Source: Pacificispira sp965223125
Lineage (GTDB): Bacteria > Pseudomonadota > Alphaproteobacteria > UBA8366 > Aestuariispiraceae
Direction: 5' to 3'
NCBI GenBank assembly: GCA_965223125.1
Contig: OZ244984.1
Coordinates: 3,906,001 to 3,970,000, forward strand
DNA: 64,000 nt
Below, piece by piece: positions 44,599 to 53,396 of the stretch. A program made the position numbers and the translations under genes. The first letter of the stretch is position 1. Each line of letters starts with the position of its first letter. Below the pieces are notes generated by a model, which was not told the DNA's origin, ran no database searches, and was given only the letters and a program-made list of their open reading frames with translations.

Positions 44599-46398
44599 TT
44601 ATTGTGACCAGGCAACATCATCGACCATCAACTGGACACGGTCGACGCCCTGCCAGCTATCCTTACGCAGGCGACCGGCCAAGTGGACGGATCGGTCGCC
44701 GCGCGCATTCAACAGCATCTGCCCCATTGGCGTATCGGCACACCGGAAGGCAATGCCCTTCAGCCGCCCACCCATCGCATCACCGATCAACAGTTTCACA
44801 TGATCCGCGCCAACGATGTCGGCCTGAAAGAGTCTGGCATCGGGAATGGCAAACCGTGGCTCCGCATTGCCCTGGCCGAAAGGCTGAAGCCGTTCCAGGG
44901 AATTCACCAGATCCAGCGATGCGCCGCCGACGCTGACCGCTCCGTCCAGTTTCAGGATTGGCACGATGCCACCCGGCCCTGCCTCCCCGGCGATACGCGC
45001 CCGCAGGAAATCGCGAAAATCGGCAAGCTGTGCGACAGCAACGGTAAATCCCGCAGCCATTTTGTGACCGCCGCCATTGATGAGCAACTCACTCTGCCGC
45101 GCAGCAATGATCGCTGACCCGAGATCAATCCCCGGTATTGATCGCCCGGAACCCTTTCCCAGGCCGTTCTCATCCAGTGCAATGACACAAGCCGGTCGGT
45201 TGTAGCGTTCCTTCAAACGACCGGCGACGATCCCGATCACACCCGGATGCCAACCCTGTGCGGCGGCCAGAATGACCGGCGCCTCCGTCTCATCTGAGGC
45301 CTCGACCTGGGCGATGGCCTCGTCCAGACAGATTCTCTCAATTTCCCGACGTTCCTCGTTATAGGCATCCAGGCGCTGGGCAATGACCTGAGCACGGACC
45401 GGATCGTCGGTGGAGAGCAGTTCGGTGCCCAAGGCCGCCTCCCCGACTCGCCCCCCGGCATTGACCCTGGGGCCTAACAGGAAGCCCGCATGATAGGTGC
45501 CGGGAGCCTCATCCATCCGCGCCACATCGGACAATGCGCAGAGGCCGACATTACCCCGCAACCCCATGACCTTGAGCCCCTGAGCCACCAGAGCGCGATT
45601 GACCCCGGTCAGCGGCACGACATCGCAGACCGTGCCCAGCGCCACCAGATCCAGCAGTGCCATCAGGTCGGGTGCCGGTCTGTCCTTGAACCAGCCAGAG
45701 TCCCGTAGCAAGCGATGAACCGCAACGACCAGCAGGAAGGTCACCCCAACAGCGGCCATATTGCCATGGGGGCTTTCCTCGTCCAGGCGGTTGGGATTGA
45801 CGATGGCCAGCGCCTTTGGCAGGCGTGGCTCGGCGACATGATGATCGATCACCACGACCTGGATACCCTGATCCGCTGCCGCACCCAGCACGTCGAAGGC
45901 TGTGATGCCGCAATCAACGGTGACAACGACCGCCGCCCCTGCCTGCTGTAATTTCTGCAAGGCGGGGAGATTGGGGCCATAGCCCTCGGCGATGCGATCC
46001 GGGATATGACTGATGATCCGCCCCGCGGCGGCACGGACATAGCGCATCAGGACGGCAGAAGAAGTTGCGCCATCGACATCGTAATCACCGAAGACCGCAA
46101 TCATCTGACCATCACGGATCGCATCGGCCAATCGTTCTGCGGCCTTGGTCATGTCCAGCAAATGGGCGGGATCCGGCAGGTCCCGGGACAGTTTCGGTTC
46201 CAGAAATGTTTCGGCATCATCCAGTCCGATGCCGCGCGCGATCATCGCGCGGGCCGCCGGTTCGGGTAGGGCAAACCGTTGCGCCAGCGCGGCGGTCAGG
46301 CGCGGATCATCCCGCCGCGCCTCCCACCTTTTGCCGGAGGCAGACTGTGCCACCCCCAGAAAGGCTGTGTCTTCAATAGATTTCAGCGCGGCGGTCAT
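44599..46398 (-). CDS. recJ: single-stranded-DNA exonuclease RecJ
   Basis: A 599-residue DHH-family exonuclease. Motif I is FGDYDVDGATSSAVLMRYV, motif III is VIDHHVAEPRLPKALAIVNP, and the DHHA1 motif is NGGGHKMAAGFTV; the C-terminal OB region is also present (RLQPFGQGNAEPRFAI). It degrades single-stranded DNA 5'-3' in recombination and mismatch repair. The ATG at 46398 is used; a short in-frame extension to 46428 is also possible. It is the last gene of the alaC-hom-glpX-recJ row. Confidence 0.96.
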   Translation of the reverse strand: MTAALKSIEDTAFLGVAQSASGKRWEARRDDPRLTAALAQRFALPEPAARAMIARGIGLDDAETFLEPKLSRDLPDPAHLLDMTKAAERLADAIRDGQMIAVFGDYDVDGATSSAVLMRYVRAAAGRIISHIPDRIAEGYGPNLPALQKLQQAGAAVVVTVDCGITAFDVLGAAADQGIQVVVIDHHVAEPRLPKALAIVNPNRLDEESPHGNMAAVGVTFLLVVAVHRLLRDSGWFKDRPAPDLMALLDLVALGTVCDVVPLTGVNRALVAQGLKVMGLRGNVGLCALSDVARMDEAPGTYHAGFLLGPRVNAGGRVGEAALGTELLSTDDPVRAQVIAQRLDAYNEERREIERICLDEAIAQVEASDETEAPVILAAAQGWHPGVIGIVAGRLKERYNRPACVIALDENGLGKGSGRSIPGIDLGSAIIAARQSELLINGGGHKMAAGFTVAVAQLADFRDFLRARIAGEAGPGGIVPILKLDGAVSVGGASLDLVNSLERLQPFGQGNAEPRFAIPDARLFQADIVGADHVKLLIGDAMGGRLKGIAFRCADTPMGQMLLNARGDRSVHLAGRLRKDSWQGVDRVQLMVDDVAWSQ

Positions 46399-46437
46399 GG
46401 CGTCGGACCTTTCGTCCAATCCCGGCACGGACTGAAA

Positions 46438-47409
46438 TCAGATCTTGATCCAGTCCTTGCGGGAGAAATCATGCACGGTTTCGATCTTGCGAACGGTCCC
46501 TGTAGAGGAGCGCATCACCAGCGACTGGGTACGTGCGCCCCCTTCGGTCATGCTGACACCATGCAGCAGATTCCCGTCCGTGACACCCGTTGCGGCAAAA
46601 ATAACATCGCCCGCCGCAAGATCCATCATATCGTATTTACGATCAAAATCCTTGATGCCCAGCCGTTTGGCACGATCTTTTTCTTCATCATTGCGGAACA
46701 TCAGTCGGCCCTGAAACTGACCACCAATACAACGCAATGCTGCACAGGCCAGAACCCCTTCCGGTGCGCCACCCGAGCCCATATAGACATCAATGCCACT
46801 CTTGGCCTGGCTGGTCGCCATCACGCCGTAAACATCGCCGTCGCCGATCAGATTGACCCCGGCACCGGCCTCACGCACCGCCTTGATCAGGTCGGCATGA
46901 CGGGAACGGTCCAGAATGCAGACCATCAGGTCTGAAATCTTGCACCCCTTTGCTTCGGCAATCCGGCGCAGATTTTCGGCAGGCGTATCGTCGAGGTCCA
47001 GAATATTCTGTGGCAGTCCGCCGCCGACCGCGATCTTGTCCATATAGACGTCCGGCGCATGCAGGAACTTTCCATCCTCTGCAAATGCCAGAACCGCCAG
47101 TGCATTGGGCTGGCCTTTCGCAGTGATCGTTGTGCCTTCCAGCGGGTCCAGCGCGATATCCACGCGCGGCCCTTTGCCGGTACCGACCTCTTCCCCGATG
47201 AACAGCATCGGGGCTTCGTCCCGTTCGCCCTCTCCGATCACGACGCGCCCCCGGATATCCAGCCGGTTCAACGCAGCGCGCATTGCATCCACCGCCGCCT
47301 GATCGGCCAAATGCTCATCGCCGCGCCCACACCATCGCCAGGAAGCCAAAGCCGCCGCCTCAGTTACGCGCGCTGCATCCAGCACCAAGTTCCGATCCAT
47401 ACTCACCAT
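46438..47409 (-). CDS. glpX: class II fructose-1,6-bisphosphatase
   Basis: A 323-residue GlpX enzyme. Visible marks are GEGERDEAPMLFIGEEVG, DPLEGTTITAKGQPNALAVL, the metal and sugar sites around MGSGGAPEGVLA, and the C-terminal FAATGVTDGNLLHGV. It removes the 1-phosphate of fructose-1,6-bisphosphate in gluconeogenesis. GAGGAAACGACA precedes the ATG at 47409. It is 64 bp downstream of hom and 39 bp upstream of recJ; this order recurs in alphaproteobacteria as I recall. Confidence 0.96.
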   Translation of the reverse strand: MVSMDRNLVLDAARVTEAAALASWRWCGRGDEHLADQAAVDAMRAALNRLDIRGRVVIGEGERDEAPMLFIGEEVGTGKGPRVDIALDPLEGTTITAKGQPNALAVLAFAEDGKFLHAPDVYMDKIAVGGGLPQNILDLDDTPAENLRRIAEAKGCKISDLMVCILDRSRHADLIKAVREAGAGVNLIGDGDVYGVMATSQAKSGIDVYMGSGGAPEGVLACAALRCIGGQFQGRLMFRNDEEKDRAKRLGIKDFDRKYDMMDLAAGDVIFAATGVTDGNLLHGVSMTEGGARTQSLVMRSSTGTVRKIETVHDFSRKDWIKI

Positions 47410-47473
47410 TGTCGTTTCCTCTTTCACGGTCTCGTTTGCGGCACCCTTTCGGTATGCCTGTATCATAGCTATG

Positions 47474-48763
47474 TCAGCGCTCGATCCGGATCACATGTGG
47501 CGGTTCAATCACCGCGTCCAGTTCCTCGATCCGCGCCAGCGCCCGGTTCATTGCCGCTTCTGTCGTCTCGTGCAGGGTCAGGACGACATCCACCGGCTCG
47601 TTGGGATCTCGTCCCCGCTGAATGATCGATTCCATTGATACGCTCTCATCCCGCAGCGCTGCTGTGACGCCTGCAATCACGCCCGGCCTGTCGATCACGC
47701 GCAGGCGGACGTAATAGGCCCCCTCCCGGCGCTCCATGGAAAGACTTGCCGCAGGCTGCAATAGTTCCACCGGCACTCCGAATGTCGGTGAAAACCGTCC
47801 GCAGGCGATATCAACCAGATCTCCAACCACGGCGGAAGCTGTCGGCCCGGCTCCGGCTCCGCGCCCTTCAAAGACGCTGGTACCGACCGCATCGCCCTCG
47901 GTCACGACGGCGTTGAACACGCCCTCGACCCCGGCAATCGGCGCATCTGCGGGAACCAGAACCGGATGCACCCGCTGCATCACGCCATCGCCCTCTGCTG
48001 AAGCCATGCCCAGCAGTTTCAGGCGAAAACCCAATTCCCCGGCATAATCGATATCCACCGCCGCGATGCGGCTGATCCCCTCGATATGCACACCGGCAAA
48101 GTCAACCTCCCGCCCGAAGGCAAGCGCGGCCAGAATGGCCAGCTTGTGGGCGGCATCGATTCCGTCAACATCGAAACTGGGATCGGCTTCGGCATAGCCC
48201 AGTTTCTGGGCTTCCTGCAGAACGTCCTCATAGGCGCGCCCGGTTTCCCGCATCGTCGTCAGGATATAGTTGCAGGTTCCATTCAGAATGCCCTGCAAGC
48301 CGGAAATCCGGTTCCCGGCCAGGCCTTCGCGCAGTGCCTTGATAATCGGAATGCCGCCCGCGACGGCCGCCTCATAGTTCAGTGCCCGGCCCGACGCTTC
48401 TGCAAGTCGGGCAAGATCGGTGCCATGAATTGCGATCAACGCTTTGTTGGCGGTCACAACATGGCGACCTGCCTTCAGCGCCGTCTCGCAGACAGCCTTC
48501 GCAACGCCAGCACTGCCACCGACCAATTCGACCACTACATCGCAATCCGCGTCCCGCGCCATTACCACCGGGTCATCGAACCACGCGATAGAGGATATGT
48601 CGCAGTCCCGCGCTCGATCCTTCTGGCGGGCGGATACAGCGGTCACCAGAACCGGACGCCCGCAGCGCTGCGATACCAGTTCAGCCTGCCTGGCCAGCAA
48701 CGCAACGACGCCCGCCCCGACCGTACCGAGACCAGCGACGGCAATTTTCAATGCATCGGCCAT
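47474..48763 (-). CDS. hom: homoserine dehydrogenase with ACT domain
   Basis: A 429-residue enzyme. The NAD(P) motif is VAGLGTVGAGVVALL; the catalytic domain has VTANKALIAIHG, AAVAGGIPIIKALREGL, NGTCNYILTTM and the YAEADPSFDVDGIDAAHKLAILA stretch. A C-terminal ACT domain (about 350-429, IDRPGVIAGVTAALRDESVS) allows feedback control, classically by threonine. It reduces aspartate-semialdehyde to homoserine, the branch point to threonine and methionine (the latter through MetY at 53.4 kb). Confidence 0.96.
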   Translation of the reverse strand: MADALKIAVAGLGTVGAGVVALLARQAELVSQRCGRPVLVTAVSARQKDRARDCDISSIAWFDDPVVMARDADCDVVVELVGGSAGVAKAVCETALKAGRHVVTANKALIAIHGTDLARLAEASGRALNYEAAVAGGIPIIKALREGLAGNRISGLQGILNGTCNYILTTMRETGRAYEDVLQEAQKLGYAEADPSFDVDGIDAAHKLAILAALAFGREVDFAGVHIEGISRIAAVDIDYAGELGFRLKLLGMASAEGDGVMQRVHPVLVPADAPIAGVEGVFNAVVTEGDAVGTSVFEGRGAGAGPTASAVVGDLVDIACGRFSPTFGVPVELLQPAASLSMERREGAYYVRLRVIDRPGVIAGVTAALRDESVSMESIIQRGRDPNEPVDVVLTLHETTEAAMNRALARIEELDAVIEPPHVIRIER

Positions 48764-48813
48764 GGCCGTTTCTTCACCCCCGTTACCAGATCAATCCTGT
48801 CACCCGCGCCGCC

Positions 48814-50025
48814 TCAAACATCCGCCTCCCCCAAGAAGGTGCGGATGGAGCGCAGAGACTGGCGAATGCGCTGGGTATTCTCCACGAGCCCGAAACGCAA
48901 GTACCCCTCGCCATATTCCCCGAATCCGACACCTGGCGCGACGGCGACCCCGGCCTTTTCCAGCAGCAGCTTCGAGAAGGCGAGCGATCCCATATTGCTG
49001 AATCGCTGCGGCAGTTGTGCCCAGACGAACATCGTCGCCTCCGGTGAAGGCACCTGCCAACCTGCCCGCGCCAGTCCATCGACCAACACGTCCCGACGTT
49101 CCTTATAAAGCGCCCGGACGGCGGCGACGCAATCCTGCGGCCCGTTCAGCGCTGCGGTCGCCGCAACCTGAATCGGCGTGAAAGCTCCATAATCGACATA
49201 GGATTTGATCCGCGCCAGAGCCGCAATCAGCCGCTTGTTGCCAGCCGCAAAGCCGATACGCCAACCGGGCATGGAATAGGTCTTGCTGAGCGATGAGAAC
49301 TCGACGGCGATATCGCGCGCATTCGGCACTTCCAGAATAGAAGGCGGCGGCACGTCACCGAAATAGATTTCCGAATAGGCAATGTCGGAGAGGATGTAGA
49401 TATCGTGCTGACGGCAGAAGGCGACGACTTCCTCATAGAAATTGAGATCCACGCATTGCGCCGTCGGATTCTGCGGAAAGTTCAGCACCACCGCCAGCGG
49501 TTTCGGGATCGAATGAGCGACGGCGCGGCTCAGCGCATCCATGAAATTGCGCTGGAAGACATCCAGCGGCTGATCCATTTCCCCGCCCGACGGCAGGCTG
49601 CGCACCGCCCCTCCCGCCATGATGAAGCCGAAGCTATGGATCGGATAGCAGGGATTGGGGACCAACACGATATCGCCGGGACTGGTGATCGCCTGTGCCA
49701 GATTGGCCAGCCCCTCCTTGGAGCCCAGAGTGACGATGACCTCGCTTTCCGGATCCAGCGAGACATTGAACCGGCGGGCGTAATAGGCACTCAATGCCTT
49801 GCGCAGGCCGGGAATGCCCCGGCTGGTGGAATAGCGGTGAGTACGCGGATCCCGCACCGCCTCGATCATCTTGTCGACGATATGCTGGGGCGTTGCGGAA
49901 TCGGGATTGCCCATCCCGAAATCGATCACGTCCACGCCTTCCTGGCGCAGCTTCGCCTTGGCTGCATTCACTTCCGCAAAGACATAGGGGGGCAACCGCT
50001 TGATACGATGAAAATCCGCCGTCAT
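48814..50025 (-). CDS. alaC: AlaC-type alanine/glutamate aminotransferase
   Basis: A 403-residue class I aminotransferase. The N-terminus FHRIKRLPPYVFAEVNAAKA is the hallmark of the AlaC (YfdZ) group. FGMGNPDSATPQHI, the N-P-T motif in VVLNFPQNPTAQC, DIAYSEIYFGD and the PLP-lysine in SLSKTYSMPGWRIGFAAG follow. AlaC interconverts alanine/2-oxoglutarate and pyruvate/glutamate; related LL-diaminopimelate aminotransferases are similar, so that function cannot be excluded. It lies 50 bp upstream of hom. Confidence 0.92.
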   Translation of the reverse strand: MTADFHRIKRLPPYVFAEVNAAKAKLRQEGVDVIDFGMGNPDSATPQHIVDKMIEAVRDPRTHRYSTSRGIPGLRKALSAYYARRFNVSLDPESEVIVTLGSKEGLANLAQAITSPGDIVLVPNPCYPIHSFGFIMAGGAVRSLPSGGEMDQPLDVFQRNFMDALSRAVAHSIPKPLAVVLNFPQNPTAQCVDLNFYEEVVAFCRQHDIYILSDIAYSEIYFGDVPPPSILEVPNARDIAVEFSSLSKTYSMPGWRIGFAAGNKRLIAALARIKSYVDYGAFTPIQVAATAALNGPQDCVAAVRALYKERRDVLVDGLARAGWQVPSPEATMFVWAQLPQRFSNMGSLAFSKLLLEKAGVAVAPGVGFGEYGEGYLRFGLVENTQRIRQSLRSIRTFLGEADV

Positions 50026-50430
50026 GATCGTCTGCCAAACCTGCCCTGGTTCCGCCGATCCGACCCCATGCGAACCGCGCCGCCCTTACCTACTGAAAAC
50101 GGACGTGCTTGAAAAGCGGATTGGGGCGGGGGTGAAACCCCGGCGAAAGGGTTTTACCGCAGAGGAATCTTGAGCCTGCTCCCTCAATCCTGCGGCCCTT
50201 CTCAATGAGCAATCAAGTACTACGACCCTCGTCACCCCGGAAGACGCGGTAGCGGCTGTCCGGGGACCAGAGCGGCAGACGCACATTGACCCTACCGCTC
50301 TGGTTACCCGCCTTCGCGGGTAAGACGGTTGATATCATTTGGATTTATCGCAAAGAGCGCACAGATTCCATGGCTTTGCTGCGCCAAATGCAAAGCCTAC
50401 AGAATCTGAACGCACCCGGCGATATGACAA
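50026..50430. other. 405-bp intergenic region with a dispersed repeat
   Basis: Between the stop of the AceE-like gene and the start of alaC, both on the minus strand. It contains dispersed element copy 3 (50229-50326) and presumably the alaC promoter. No gene is seen. Confidence 0.5.
50229..50326. repeat. dispersed palindromic intergenic element, copy 3
   Basis: In the reverse orientation to copies 1 and 2, it ends in CGTCACCCCGGAAGACGCGG and CCTTCGCGGGTAAGACG. Inner arms CCAGAGCGG and CCGCTCTGG are perfectly complementary. Block order matches 10515-10611. Confidence 0.6.
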
Positions 50431-52776
50431 TTACTTTGGCTTTCGCATTGCCGCCCTGCGGATATGGTCGGCATCAATGCCGTAATGGCGGTAGATGTCG
50501 ATCAAATCACCGGTCTGCCCAAAGCTTTCGACCCCCAGCGGGGCGACGGAATGGCCCCGCACAGCACCCAGCCAGGCAACGGCGGCGGGATGGCCATCAA
50601 TGACAGAGGTAAAGCGCGCATCCTTTGCCAGCGGTGCGAACAGATCCTCGACATGGGCCATCGCGCCCCTGTCCGTTCCCGCCAGCCGGGCACGTTCCAG
50701 CGCCTGCCAGTCATTATACAGCCGGTCCGCAGAGGTGATCGCCATCAGCCCGGCACCGGGATTGTCCTTCTGAAGGTCGGTAAAGGCCTCCAACGCCTGC
50801 GGGGCGACGGCCCCCATATAGACGATAGCCATCGTCGCACCGGACTTCGGTGGAACGACCCAATAGCCACCCTTGATGATCTGGTCTTCCAGATCAGGCG
50901 TCATCTGCCGCTGCGGCTGCTCCACCGGACGGGTGGACAGACGCAGATAGATCGAGCCACCGGTCTCCTCGTCCTGAAGATGAACAAAGGCATGGCGCAG
51001 GATCACCGCCAGTTCATCGCCAAAGGCGGGCTCATAGGCGGTCAGGCCCGGCTGGCCCATACCGATCATCGGAGTCGAAATCGACTGATGCGCCCCGCCC
51101 TCCGGGGCCAGCGTGACACCGGACGGGGTGGCGACCACAATAAAGCGGCTGTCCTGATAACAGGCGTAATTCAGAGCATCGAGACCGCGGGCGATAAACG
51201 GATCATAGAGCGTGCCGATGGGCAGCAGTCGCGCCCCGAAAAGGCTTTCCGACAGACCAAGAGCCGCCAGATTGAGGAACAGGTCGTTCTCCGCAATTCC
51301 CAGTTCGATATGCTGGCCCTGGGGCGAGCGTATCCATTTCTGGGCGGAGGGGACGTTGCGCTCCCGGAATTCGTCCGGGCGACTTTCCCTGGCGAACAGA
51401 CCGCGCTGATTGATCCAGGGGCCAAGATTGGTCGAGACCGAGACGTCCGGCGAGGTGGTGACAATCCGGTCGGCCAGCATGCCGCCCTGCTTGGCAATCT
51501 CGTTCAACAGCTTGCCGAAAACCTCCTGGGTCGAGGATTTCGCAGCGGGTGTATAGGTCAAATGCTCTGGTACCGGTACCTTCAGCGCTTCCTTCAGGCG
51601 ATGCTGTTTTTTCGGCAAATCATCCAGAAAGGCCTGCAACCGGGACTCGGGAATTGCCAGGCCGGAGAACCGGTCCCATTCATGGCCCTTTGGCACACCG
51701 ACCTGCTGCTGGAAAGTCTCCATCTGCTGCGGATTCATCAGGCCCGCATGGTTGTCCTTATGGCCCATCAGGGGCAGACCCCAGCCCTTGATCGTATAGG
51801 CGATGAAGCAGGTCGGACGGTCGTCCGGCACGGTCGAGAATGTGTGCAGCAGCGCCGGAATATCGTGGCCGCCCAGATTGGTCATCAGCGCGCTCAACTG
51901 CCCGTCGTCGTGACTGTCGATCAGCGTATGGAGTTCCTGGTCGTGCGGCTCGTCCGACTTGATCTGTTTGCGCCAGGCGGCCCCGCCCTGAAAGGCGAGC
52001 GCCGAATAGACCTCGTTCGGGCAACTATTGATCCAACGCTTCAGCGCCTGCCCACCCGGCTTTGCGAAGGCCGCCATCTGGCGCGACCCGTATTTCAGCG
52101 TGATCACATTCCAGCCAACCGCCCGGAAGAATCGACCGATGATTCGGAATAACTGCTCGTTCACCACCCCATCGAGACTCTGGCGATTATAGTCGATCAC
52201 CCACCAGACATTTCGGATATCGTGCTTCCAGGTATCCATCAGGGCTTCGTAGACATTACCCTCATCCAGTTCCGCATCGCCCACCAGTGCGATCATCCGC
52301 CCCGGAGGGCGTTCGTTCGGAATCAGGTTCTTCAGCCGCAGGTAATCCTGGGTCAATGCTGCGAAATTCGTCACCGCCGCTCCCAGCCCGACCGAGCCGG
52401 TGGAAAAATCCACTGTTTCGTTGTCCTTGGTGCGCGATGGATAGGACTGTGCCCCGCCATAGGCCCGGAACGCCTCCAGTTTTTCGCGCGTCTGATGGCC
52501 CAGCAGATACTGAACCGCATGGAAGACGGGGCTGGCATGGGGTTTCACCGCAACCCGGTCATCGGCGCGCAGAACATGGAAATAGAGCGCCGCCATGATC
52601 GCTGACAGCGAGGCGCAAGATGCCTGATGCCCGCCAACCTTCAACCCATCGCGGCTTTCGCGCAGATGATTGGCGTTGTGGATGGTCCAGGTTGCCAGCC
52701 AGCGGATCTTCTCCTCCAGCGCTTCCAGAATCTCGATTTCCTCGGCGGTGACGTCCAAGCTGGTAGCGTGATCCAT
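50431..52776 (-). CDS. thiamine-diphosphate enzyme, AceE-like E1 / transketolase family
   Basis: A 781-residue ThDP enzyme. The Mg-ThDP motif is GDAELDEGNVYEALMDTWKH with the closing Asn in VIDYNRQSLDG. The second half has the catalytic Glu stretch ELGIAENDLFLNLAALGLS and the AceE-like TLAPEGGAHQSISTPMIG. The single-chain architecture resembles homodimeric pyruvate dehydrogenase E1 and transketolase. No lipoyl E2 or E3 gene is nearby, so its acceptor is unclear. The frame opens with TTG at 52791, but the first ATG, at 52776 (MDHATS), is preferred. Confidence 0.85.
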   Translation of the reverse strand: MDHATSLDVTAEEIEILEALEEKIRWLATWTIHNANHLRESRDGLKVGGHQASCASLSAIMAALYFHVLRADDRVAVKPHASPVFHAVQYLLGHQTREKLEAFRAYGGAQSYPSRTKDNETVDFSTGSVGLGAAVTNFAALTQDYLRLKNLIPNERPPGRMIALVGDAELDEGNVYEALMDTWKHDIRNVWWVIDYNRQSLDGVVNEQLFRIIGRFFRAVGWNVITLKYGSRQMAAFAKPGGQALKRWINSCPNEVYSALAFQGGAAWRKQIKSDEPHDQELHTLIDSHDDGQLSALMTNLGGHDIPALLHTFSTVPDDRPTCFIAYTIKGWGLPLMGHKDNHAGLMNPQQMETFQQQVGVPKGHEWDRFSGLAIPESRLQAFLDDLPKKQHRLKEALKVPVPEHLTYTPAAKSSTQEVFGKLLNEIAKQGGMLADRIVTTSPDVSVSTNLGPWINQRGLFARESRPDEFRERNVPSAQKWIRSPQGQHIELGIAENDLFLNLAALGLSESLFGARLLPIGTLYDPFIARGLDALNYACYQDSRFIVVATPSGVTLAPEGGAHQSISTPMIGMGQPGLTAYEPAFGDELAVILRHAFVHLQDEETGGSIYLRLSTRPVEQPQRQMTPDLEDQIIKGGYWVVPPKSGATMAIVYMGAVAPQALEAFTDLQKDNPGAGLMAITSADRLYNDWQALERARLAGTDRGAMAHVEDLFAPLAKDARFTSVIDGHPAAVAWLGAVRGHSVAPLGVESFGQTGDLIDIYRHYGIDADHIRRAAMRKPK

Positions 52777-52940
52777 GTGACAGGGTCCCAATTGTTGAAT
52801 TCTCGATGGTCAGTAAGACTAGGGAGCAATCTCCCGCTTTGCCAGTCCCCACAACCACCCTGTCCGGCAAAGTGATATGACCGGCAGGCATGGACAACCC
52901 GGCCATAATCAAAAGGATCAATAAAAAACTCAAAACGGAC

Positions 52941-52969
52941 TTGACGCCAACCCGCCGTATCCGTTATCT
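52941..52969 (+). promoter_or_regulatory. sigma-70-type promoter of metY
   Basis: TTGACG (52941-52946), a 17-bp spacer, then TTATCT (52964-52969). The predicted start, about 52976, coincides with the first base of the first SAM-II aptamer. Confidence 0.7.
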
Positions 52970-52976
52970 AATGGCC

Positions 52977-53030
52977 AGCGCCGATTTGAAGCTCAGCTTG
53001 CGGGCGCTTAACAAATGCAGCTAAAGCGGG
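52977..53030 (+). ncRNA. SAM-II riboswitch, first copy
   Basis: Matches the SAM-II pattern. The P1 stem AGCGCC (52977-52982) pairs with GGCGCT (53003-53008); the loop contains GATTTGAA and the GCTTGC box; the 3' strand ACAAATGCAGCTAAAGC provides the pseudoknot partner. SAM-II RNAs bind S-adenosylmethionine and repress methionine genes in alphaproteobacteria (established). It starts right at the predicted transcription start. Confidence 0.88.
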
Positions 53031-53039
53031 ATGGTCATC

Positions 53040-53095
53040 GAACCGCCCGGCCCTTGCTGCGGCGGTTCTGTCATTTTCGGGCCCATTCGCCCGAA
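53040..53095 (+). terminator. hairpins after the first SAM-II aptamer (candidate attenuator)
   Basis: Stem GAACCGCC (53040-53047) with GGCGGTTC (53061-53068), followed by TGTCATTTTC; then a second hairpin TTCGGGC/GCCCGAA (53076-53095). The first hairpin sits 9 nt after the aptamer and has a T-rich tail, which fits transcription attenuation. Confidence 0.5.
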
Positions 53096-53215
53096 TTAAG
53101 GCATCACCGACCGCCCTTCCCCGATCCTTCGGGGCGGCATTGTTATCCCGCAAGATCAAATCCCTTCAGACCGGTGCTTGGCGACCGAAGGCTTTCATTT
53201 GGCTGGAGGTGCGCC

Positions 53216-53267
53216 CGCGGTGATTTGAGGATCAGCTTGCACCGCGTCATCAAATGCTAAAGCGAAG
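53216..53267 (+). ncRNA. SAM-II riboswitch, second copy
   Basis: P1 stem CGCGGT (53216-53221) pairs with ACCGCG (53241-53246). The loop has GATTTGAGGATCAGCTTGC, and the 3' strand TCATCAAATGCTAAAGC follows. It keeps all SAM-II blocks of the first copy while P1 bases differ by compensating changes. It lies 130 nt upstream of the metY start codon. Confidence 0.9.
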
Positions 53268-53396
53268 CCGGGTCGACCCTTTCATTCGGGGCAGATCCAA
53301 GGCGCGGATCCTCGCTGGATACTTATTACATCCGGAGCCCCGGGGTCCTATCAGGTGCCCCGGGAGCGCCGAAACAGAAAACTGGAGAAAGCGACG

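Larger units (their letters stand above)
52792..53396 (+). other. metY leader region: promoter, two SAM-II aptamers, hairpins
   Basis: No protein gene. The left 150 bp form the spacer next to the AceE-like gene. A near-consensus promoter at 52941-52969 fires rightward into the first SAM-II aptamer. Hairpins fill 53040-53140, a second SAM-II aptamer lies at 53216-53267, and a GC-rich hairpin (CCCGGGG/CCCCGGG, about 53343-53367) closes the leader before the metY ribosome-binding site. Confidence 0.8.
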
